Below are positions 22,447 to 27,714 of a stretch of 27,714 bases of DNA, one piece after another; positions within the stretch are counted from its first letter, which is position 1; the number at the start of each line of letters is the position of its first letter. Origin of the DNA: an uncultured Eubacteriales bacterium (lineage in GTDB: Bacteria; Bacillota; Clostridia; Oscillospirales; Acutalibacteraceae). Position numbers and translations under genes: made by a program. The notes beneath the pieces were generated by a model. The model saw only the letters and a program-made list of their open reading frames with translations, did not search any database and was not told the origin of the DNA. Where the stretch lies: positions 1 through 27,714 of the forward strand of contig CAKTTT010000006.1 of the NCBI GenBank assembly GCA_934615635.1, read 5' to 3'.

Positions 22447-23456
22447 CAGTCAGCGCCCCCTTTCCGCTTCCCTTTTCCGTGGAAAAAGGCCTTGACACGC
22501 CCCACATTCGCCGGGGCGTTTTTCACGGCACGGGTCAGGGAAAACTCATATTTTCCCAGCAGTCCGCCCGGACGGAACACCATCATGACGATCAGCAGCA
22601 GCGCGTAGATGACCATCCTGTAATCGTCGAAGCCGCGGAGCATTTCCGGCAGCAGGGTCAGCGCGGAAGCCGCGATCACCGAGCCGGTGATGGAGCCCAT
22701 GCCGCCCAGCACCACGAAGATCAGGATATCGATGGATTTGTTGAAGTCAAACACCCGGGGGGTGATGGAATAGGCATGGGACCAGAGCGCACCCGCCACT
22801 CCGGCGAAGCCGGCGGCGATGGCGAACACCAGCACCTTATAATAGGTCACGTTGACGCCGGAGGACTCCGCCGCCACCTCGTCGTCCCGGATGGAGATGA
22901 CCGCCCGCCCGTGCCGGGAATAGATGAAAGCATAGATCAGCGCGATCATGATCACCGCGGTCCAGAAAACAATGGGAAAATTGGTCAGTTTTTCGGCGCT
23001 CATGGTCCGGCCCTTGCCGGTGATCCCCAAATTGGTGAAAATCACCCGGATAATTTCGCCGAAGCCCAGGGTCATGATCGCCAGATAATCCCCCTTCAGC
23101 CGCAGGGCGGGGATGCCGATGAGGATGCCCGCCAGCGCGGCGGCGATTCCGCCCACCAGCATGGCCATGATCAGTTGCAGCCAGCCGGGCAGGACGTGGA
23201 TGGCGGTGACGTTGATGGTGAACACCGCTCCCGCATAGGCGCCCACCGCCATAAAGCCCGCGTGCCCCAGCGCCAGCTGACCCATGTATCCGCACACCAT
23301 GTTGAGGCTGACCGCCAGCATGACGTTTATGCACAAGGTGGTAAACATCCGCTCCGAGGTGAGCGCCCCGGTGGCGAACAGCACCTGAAATAGCACAAAG
23401 GTCAGGATCACCAGCGCCAGATTGATGATGTAGGAGCGTACCCGTGTTTTATTCAT
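22446..23456 (-). CDS. livM: Branched-chain amino acid ABC transporter permease LivM
   Basis: This permease of about 336 residues has 8-10 membrane segments. It carries the LivM hallmarks GYMGQLALGHAGFMAVGAYAG near residue 60 and the cytosolic loop LRLKGDYLAIMTLGFGEIIR that contacts the ATPases. The last 30 residues are basic and cytosolic. I chose ATG at 23456 with AGGTGGGGGC upstream over a GTG three codons earlier. The gene starts 9 bases after livH ends and overlaps livG by one base. Confidence 0.95.
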   Translation of the reverse strand: MNKTRVRSYIINLALVILTFVLFQVLFATGALTSERMFTTLCINVMLAVSLNMVCGYMGQLALGHAGFMAVGAYAGAVFTINVTAIHVLPGWLQLIMAMLVGGIAAALAGILIGIPALRLKGDYLAIMTLGFGEIIRVIFTNLGITGKGRTMSAEKLTNFPIVFWTAVIMIALIYAFIYSRHGRAVISIRDDEVAAESSGVNVTYYKVLVFAIAAGFAGVAGALWSHAYSITPRVFDFNKSIDILIFVVLGGMGSITGSVIAASALTLLPEMLRGFDDYRMVIYALLLIVMMVFRPGGLLGKYEFSLTRAVKNAPANVGRVKAFFHGKGKRKGGAD

Positions 23457-23465
23457 CGCCCCCAC

Positions 23466-24338
23466 CTACACTTTCTCTTTGACATTCTTGCCCATAAAGC
23501 CGGAGGGCTTTACCAGCAGGACAAGGATGAGAATACCGAAAACCACGGCGTCGGCCAAACTGGTGGAGATGTAGCCCTTGGTCAGCGCCTCCACGATACC
23601 GATGGCGAAGCCGCCCCACATGGCGCCGGGGATGATACCGATACCGCCCAGCACCGCCGCCACGAAAGCCTTGAGGCCCAGCATGGAGCCCATCATGGGT
23701 TCCACCTGGGTATAGGTCATGCTGTACAGCACCGCCGCCACCGCCGCCAGGGCCGAGCCGATGGCAAAGGTGAGGGAAATGGTCATATTCACATTGATGC
23801 CCATCAGCTTTGCAGCGTCGCTGTCCTCCGAAACCGCCCGCATGGCCTTGCCCATCTTTGTTTTTTTCACAAAAAGCTGGAGCAGGATCATACAAACCGC
23901 CGCCACGCCGATGGTGATAAAAATCATGGAGCTGTAGGAGGTGTTGCCGATGGTGATCATCGGCAGCCCCGGATCGGTGAAGAACATGGGATCCGGGGAA
24001 ATCAGCAGAATGCAGAGATTCTGCAGCAGCAGGCTGACGGCAATCGCGGTGATGAGAGCGGAGATCCGGGTGGCCTTGCGCAGGGGCCGATAGGCGAACC
24101 GCTCGATCACCACGCCCAGCACGGAGCAGAAAACCAGCGCCCCCAGCGATGCCACGGCCAGAGGCAGATTGGCCCGTCTCATCAGCAGCAGCGTCACATA
24201 GGATCCCACCATGATCAGATCGCCGTGGGCGAAATTGATCAGCTTGACGATTCCATACACCATGGTATAGCCCAGCGCCACCAGAGCGTAGATGCTTCCC
24301 AACTGCAAGCCGTTGAGAAGCTGGCTGACAAATTGCAT
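23466..24338 (-). CDS. livH: Branched-chain amino acid ABC transporter permease LivH
   Basis: This 290-residue permease is the second membrane subunit. Its start MQFVSQLLNGLQLGSIYALV and the following ALGYTMVYGIVKLINFAHGD are classic LivH sequence. The ATPase-contact loop is AVSEDSDAAKLMGINV, and the second half has the LGLKAFVAAVLGGIGIIPGAM block. ATG at 24338 follows AAAGGCGGG eight bases upstream; a longer frame to 24368 would run into the hairpin region and lacks a ribosome binding site. It is separated from livJ by about 100 bases that contain a hairpin. Confidence 0.95.
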   Translation of the reverse strand: MQFVSQLLNGLQLGSIYALVALGYTMVYGIVKLINFAHGDLIMVGSYVTLLLMRRANLPLAVASLGALVFCSVLGVVIERFAYRPLRKATRISALITAIAVSLLLQNLCILLISPDPMFFTDPGLPMITIGNTSYSSMIFITIGVAAVCMILLQLFVKKTKMGKAMRAVSEDSDAAKLMGINVNMTISLTFAIGSALAAVAAVLYSMTYTQVEPMMGSMLGLKAFVAAVLGGIGIIPGAMWGGFAIGIVEALTKGYISTSLADAVVFGILILVLLVKPSGFMGKNVKEKV

Positions 24339-24370
24339 GAATGACACCCGCCTTTGTCCGACAAACAAGA

Positions 24371-24402
24371 ATAAAGGGAGAAGACCGATCCTCTCCCTTT
24401 AT
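24371..24402 (-). terminator. Intercistronic hairpin between livJ and livH
   Basis: A perfect 11-bp stem (ATAAAGGGAGA at 24371-24381 with 24392-24402) has a 10-base loop, followed on the minus strand by TCTTGTTTGT. It is probably a leaky terminator or 3' stabiliser that gives more binding protein than permease, as is usual for such operons. Confidence 0.65.
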
Positions 24403-24438
24403 CCCCTTGTCTTGGAATAAAAACAACCCGTGCGGAAA

Positions 24439-25581
24439 TTACATGGACGCGTTCAGGGTGTATTTCCCGTCCTTAATTTCCACGATGGAAATCGGCTTAA
24501 TGGGATCGCCGTTGGCATCGAAGGTGATGGTGCCGGTAACGCCGGTATACTCCAGCTTCTTGAGCTCCGCCACCACCTTGTCATAATCGGTGGAGCCGGC
24601 GTTTTTCACCGCCTGCAGCATCATGTTGGTAGCGTCGTAAGCCAGCGCGGCGAAGGAAGCGGGATCCTTGCCGTATTCCTCGCGGTAGGCCTTGACAAAA
24701 TTCTGCACCGGCTCGCTCTGATCCTCCATGGCGTAGTGGTTGGTGAAGAAAGCGCCTTCCAGCACGCTCTTGTCCACGCCCTCGATGCCCAGCACGCCGT
24801 CCCAGCCATCCGCACCCAGGGCAGGAACGTCCTTGATATTGGCGTAGTTCTTCTTCTGCTGGCAGATGGTACTGACAGTATTGTAATAATCCGGCATATA
24901 AATCGCATCGGGGCTCGTGCCGTCGATGGTGGTGAGCTGCGCCTTGAAATCCTTGTCGCCGCTGGCATACGCCTGCTCCGACACAATTTCGATGCCCTTG
25001 CTCTGCGCCTGCGCCTTAAAAGCGTCCTTCAGACCGATGGAATATTCGTCGTCCTGATTGAAGATAATGGCGATTTTCTTGAAGTCCTGACTGGAGGCGA
25101 AGTCGGCCATCGCCTTGCCCTGGGTGGCATCCAGGAAGCAGGCGCGGAAAACATTGTCCTTCCCCTCGGTTATGGCGGCCGCCGTACCGGTGGGCGTCAT
25201 CATCGGAATCCCCACGGAAGCGGCTTCCTTCGCCACGTCGATGGAGGGGCCGGAGGTGACGTCTCCGATCAGCACGTCGATCTTCTGCTCGTTCACCAGA
25301 CGATCGAAGGCGGTGACGGCCTCCTCGGCCTTGCCCTTTTCGTCCATATGTACCGAGACAATCTCCTTATCGAACATCTTGTTTTCATTGGCGTGCTTGA
25401 TCGCCAGCTCGGCGCCGTTCTTGGCCGCCTGGCCATAGGAGGACACAGCTCCGCTGGTGGGCGCCAAAATCCCCACCTTCACCGCGTAATCGCCCTTGTC
25501 CCCGCCGCCGCTGCAGCCAGCCGCGGCTCCCACGGCCATGCAGGCCGCCAGCGCCACGGAAAAAATTCTCATCTTTTTCAT
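24439..25581 (-). CDS. livJ: Branched-chain amino acid-binding lipoprotein LivJ/LivK
   Basis: This 380-residue substrate-binding protein captures leucine, isoleucine, valine or related amino acids outside the membrane and delivers them to LivHM. A lipoprotein signal peptide ends in GAAAGC with Cys23 as the lipidated residue, followed by a SGGGDKGD spacer. The periplasmic-binding type I fold begins with VKVGILAPTSGAVSSYGQAAKNG and includes VLIGDVTSGPSIDVAKEAASVGIPMMTPTGT, the usual ligand-binding region. The exact ligand range cannot be told. ATG 25581 follows GGAGGAGTCAAG. It is the first gene of the operon and has two tandem promoters upstream. Confidence 0.95.
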   Translation of the reverse strand: MKKMRIFSVALAACMAVGAAAGCSGGGDKGDYAVKVGILAPTSGAVSSYGQAAKNGAELAIKHANENKMFDKEIVSVHMDEKGKAEEAVTAFDRLVNEQKIDVLIGDVTSGPSIDVAKEAASVGIPMMTPTGTAAAITEGKDNVFRACFLDATQGKAMADFASSQDFKKIAIIFNQDDEYSIGLKDAFKAQAQSKGIEIVSEQAYASGDKDFKAQLTTIDGTSPDAIYMPDYYNTVSTICQQKKNYANIKDVPALGADGWDGVLGIEGVDKSVLEGAFFTNHYAMEDQSEPVQNFVKAYREEYGKDPASFAALAYDATNMMLQAVKNAGSTDYDKVVAELKKLEYTGVTGTITFDANGDPIKPISIVEIKDGKYTLNASM

Positions 25582-25641
25582 CTTGACTCCTCCAAACCTA
25601 TGATACGGCGTCGCCGCCGTTTCTCCCCAAAGGATTCTATT

Positions 25642-25670
25642 ATTATACGATGGTCCTGCGCCGGAATCAA
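25642..25670 (-). promoter_or_regulatory. Proximal promoter of the liv operon
   Basis: On the minus strand TTGATT (25665-25670) and a perfect TATAAT (25642-25647) are 17 bases apart, giving a leader of about 55 bases before livJ. Confidence 0.75.
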
Positions 25671-25705
25671 GGGCTTTTCACCTTTTCCCTCTTCCGGCTT
25701 CTCAT

Positions 25706-25734
25706 ATTATACGCAATCCGCCGGTTCTTTGCAA
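25706..25734 (-). promoter_or_regulatory. Distal promoter of the liv operon
   Basis: On the minus strand TTGCAA (25729-25734) and TATAAT (25706-25711) are 17 bases apart, 64 bases upstream of the proximal promoter and in the same orientation. Confidence 0.7.
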
Positions 25735-25784
25735 GTAAAAACCGCCGCAAAACCATTTCTTTCCCGAAATTTCACCGTCATAAT

Positions 25785-25805
25785 GGGAAAGACCCCTTCT
25801 TTCCC
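25785..25805 (-). terminator. Weak hairpin after the sensor kinase gene
   Basis: An 8-bp stem (GGGAAAGA at 25785-25792 with 25798-25805) has a 5-base loop, 36 bases beyond the kinase stop codon. It is followed by ATTATGACGG, so there is no real T-tract. It may be only an mRNA 3' hairpin. Confidence 0.35.
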
Positions 25806-25840
25806 CGCTTATTCCGTCGAAAATGACGCCTTTTCCTTCC

Positions 25841-27586
25841 TTATCCCCCATTTTCCTCAACGGACGCCGGCAGCCGGACGGTGAAGGTGGTGCCCACCCC
25901 CGGCGCACTGTCCGCCCGCACGTCCCCGCCGTAGAGTCCCACGATGTGCTTGACGATGGACAGCCCCAGTCCCGTCCCTCCCTGTTCCCGAGAGCGTCCC
26001 TTGTCCACCCTATAAAAGCGTTCGAACACCCGGTCCAGGTGCTCCGCCGGGATACCGATGCCCGTGTCGTGCACGCGGATGACCGCCACGCCCCGCTCCA
26101 GCGTGGCGGAAACATTGACCGCGCCTCCTTCCCGGTTATACTTGACGGCGTTTTCCATCAGATTCTTCAGCAACTGATAAATCCGGCGGGGATCCGCCTT
26201 CACCTTTACATCGCCCATAAATTGATGGAGGACGATTCCCCGGGCCTGGGCCTCCGGGCGAAGGGAGGCGGCTACTTTTTCCGCGATCTCTCCCAGCAGC
26301 ACAGGCGGCGCATCCGCCTCCGGCCGGGCGCTTTCGATTTCCGAAAGCTGCAGCAGGTCGTCGGTGAGCTTCTGCAGCCGCTCCGCCTCGATCTCGATGA
26401 TCTCATAAAAGGACTGGGCGGTCTCCTGATCCCGGGGCGCGCTTTTCAGCAGCTCTACATAGCCCCGGATGGAGGTCAGGGGCGTTTTCAGCTCGTGGGA
26501 GACGTTGGCGACGAACTCGCTTCGCATGGACTCCAGCTTGCGGATACGGGTCACATCCGCTACCACCGCCAGCGCCCCGCCGCCCCCGTCGCTGATGGGC
26601 GCCGCGTACACCTGCAAAATCCGCTCCGGCGGACCGGCCAGCAGCAGGGTGTCCCGTACCGCCTCCCTCTTTTCCGCCGCCTGATCCATCAGCGCCTGGA
26701 TCCGCATATACCCGCTGCCACATTCGGATAACCGGCGGGCGGTGGCGGGACAATCGCCCAGCAGTTCCCTGGCGCGGTGGGTCATCAAGGTGATGCGTCC
26801 GTCCTCTCCCAGAGCCACCACCCCGTCGTCCATTCCCTGCAGGATGCCCGCCAGTTGGCTGTTGCTCTGCTCCAGCCGCTTCTGCGCGGCCTCCAGCCGC
26901 TCGGACATTTTGTTGAAGGCCCCGGAAAGCTCCCCCATCTCGTCGGGCGCGTCCGCCACCCGCACGGTGACGTCCCCATCGGAGATGCGGCGCACGGCGT
27001 TGACCAGAGAATGCACCGGCTCCATCATTCTGCCGGCGGCGTAATGGGCGCTGAACAATGCCACGATCAGTCCCAGAAAAATCCCTATACCGGCGCAGCA
27101 CCACAGCATGAACTGCACCTGTCCAAACCCCTTGAGGGGAACCGACGCCCGCAGCACCACCACCCTGCCGTCCGGCAGCGTCCGGCTGCGGGCCAGATAC
27201 ATCTGCCGCAGCCCCAGCGTGGCGCTTTTTCGAATATCCCGGCCTTCGCCCTGCTCCAAAGCGCCGGCCACCTCCCGCCGTTCCCGATGGTTCTCCATGG
27301 ATGCGGGATCCTCGCGGCTGTCGCCCAGCACCTTTCCATCCGCGGCGATGATGGTCAGCCGCAGCTCCGAGCCGGCCGACTCCAGCCGCTCCCCCATGGT
27401 CAGCGCGGCCTGCTGATAGTCGGCGCCCTCTTCCAGATAAGCGTCGGCCAGCGCCAGCACATTGGAAAGGGTGTCCTCCGCCTCGTCGGTGTAGATCTGT
27501 TCCATCAGCGGCACGGCAAACAGAAAAGCGATCAGCAGACCGGCGGCGATGGATATAACCGCCGCCCGGAAAAACCGTTTTCTCAT
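25841..27586 (-). CDS. PhoR/ResE-type sensor histidine kinase
   Basis: This 581-residue membrane kinase has the order TM1 (about 8-28), an extracellular sensor domain (30-158), TM2 (160-180), HAMP (185-238), a PAS domain (about 245-345), HisKA and HATPase. The phospho-accepting His364 lies in VSHELKTPLTSIRGY. The N box Asn479 is in LMENAVKY, with G1 DTGIGI (507-512), F box FERFYR (521-526) and G2 GGTGLGL (536-542). This layout is that of PhoR/PnpS/ResE/WalK kinases. The response regulator would be expected directly upstream at about 27590 and beyond, but the 128 bases seen there do not encode a recognisable PhoB C-terminus. ATG 27586 has GGAAAGGAAG upstream. It belongs to a unit starting outside the window; the signal is unknown. 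Confidence 0.93.
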   Translation of the reverse strand: MRKRFFRAAVISIAAGLLIAFLFAVPLMEQIYTDEAEDTLSNVLALADAYLEEGADYQQAALTMGERLESAGSELRLTIIAADGKVLGDSREDPASMENHRERREVAGALEQGEGRDIRKSATLGLRQMYLARSRTLPDGRVVVLRASVPLKGFGQVQFMLWCCAGIGIFLGLIVALFSAHYAAGRMMEPVHSLVNAVRRISDGDVTVRVADAPDEMGELSGAFNKMSERLEAAQKRLEQSNSQLAGILQGMDDGVVALGEDGRITLMTHRARELLGDCPATARRLSECGSGYMRIQALMDQAAEKREAVRDTLLLAGPPERILQVYAAPISDGGGGALAVVADVTRIRKLESMRSEFVANVSHELKTPLTSIRGYVELLKSAPRDQETAQSFYEIIEIEAERLQKLTDDLLQLSEIESARPEADAPPVLLGEIAEKVAASLRPEAQARGIVLHQFMGDVKVKADPRRIYQLLKNLMENAVKYNREGGAVNVSATLERGVAVIRVHDTGIGIPAEHLDRVFERFYRVDKGRSREQGGTGLGLSIVKHIVGLYGGDVRADSAPGVGTTFTVRLPASVEENGG

Positions 27587-27714
27587 GGCAGTTCCGCTTC
27601 CTTTCCTATGGTGTCCCAGAATACGAAGGGGGCCGCGGCGGCCTTCTGCATACAGCGCCGGCAGCCACCCCCAGGCCGTCCCCTCTCGGCGGCCGCCGCC
27701 TCAAGCAAGCGGGC
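27583..27714 (-). CDS. Possible C-terminal end of an upstream gene (partial, doubtful)
   Basis: On the minus strand one frame is open from the window edge to a TGA at 27583 that overlaps the kinase start codon (ATGA). The 43 residues, ending in FVFWDTIGKEAELP, do not match a response regulator C-terminus, which normally ends in a VRGxGYxF motif. The overlap is the main argument in favour; composition (Ala-rich, repetitive) argues against. Confidence 0.22.
   Translation of the reverse strand, partial: ARLLEAAAAERGRPGGGCRRCMQKAAAAPFVFWDTIGKEAELP

Noticed and set aside
24430..25884. 484-codon plus-strand frame opposite livJ
   Set aside because: Antisense to a clear binding-protein gene with a lipobox, and it runs through both liv promoters.
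27587..27714. phoB-type response regulator preceding the kinase
   Set aside because: None of the three minus-strand frames ends with the expected winged-helix C-terminus; only an unrecognised open frame touches the kinase start.

Overview
This is a GC-rich, gene-dense bacterial chromosome segment. A dgt-dnaG-rpoD(sigA) cluster, a four-cysteine L31, a GSI-alpha type glutamine synthetase, MntP, GGAGG-type ribosome binding sites and TTGACA/TATAAT promoters point to a Gram-positive Bacillota, most likely a GC-rich gut-type Clostridia lineage (Oscillospirales or a relative). That placement is inferred from gene content; no rRNA or tRNA gene lies in the window.

Layout. 1-4462 (minus): an Rrf2 regulator cut by the window edge, then the macromolecular-synthesis cluster dgt, dnaG, rpoD, transcribed right to left. 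4567-5540 (minus): rpmE (L31) with its own promoter and terminator, then a YigZ/IMPACT protein. 5792-7761: a divergent pair, an AraC/cupin regulator and a URO-D superfamily protein. 7762-9442: a repeat-bearing gap, a GNAT acetyltransferase and two divergent small XRE regulators around a perfect operator-like palindrome. 9605-10717: alanine dehydrogenase. 10867-11033: five back-to-back hairpins. 11163-14050 (minus): an unknown membrane-anchored protein, a tandem P-II-like protein and a two-repeat DUF1538 membrane protein. 14544-16608: a histidine phosphatase, a probable structured leader or small RNA ending in a terminator, an XRE regulator and a PCC/DUF296 protein. 17033-18335 (minus): glnA broken near its 3' end by a frameshift and small deletion. 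18600-19202: mntP. 19795-25581 (minus): azlCD and a complete liv branched-chain amino acid ABC operon (J-H-M-G-F). 25841-27586 (minus): a PhoR-type sensor kinase with no response regulator visible in the window.

Functional theme. Apart from the housekeeping block, many genes concern amino acid and nitrogen handling: Ald, a P-II-like sensor with its membrane partner, GlnA, AzlCD efflux and LivJHMGF uptake. I saw no CRISPR array, prophage or intact insertion sequence. The least explained items are the P-II/DUF1538 pair, the hairpin array, the leader RNA at about 15240-15345, a dispersed 18-base motif and the lesion in glnA.
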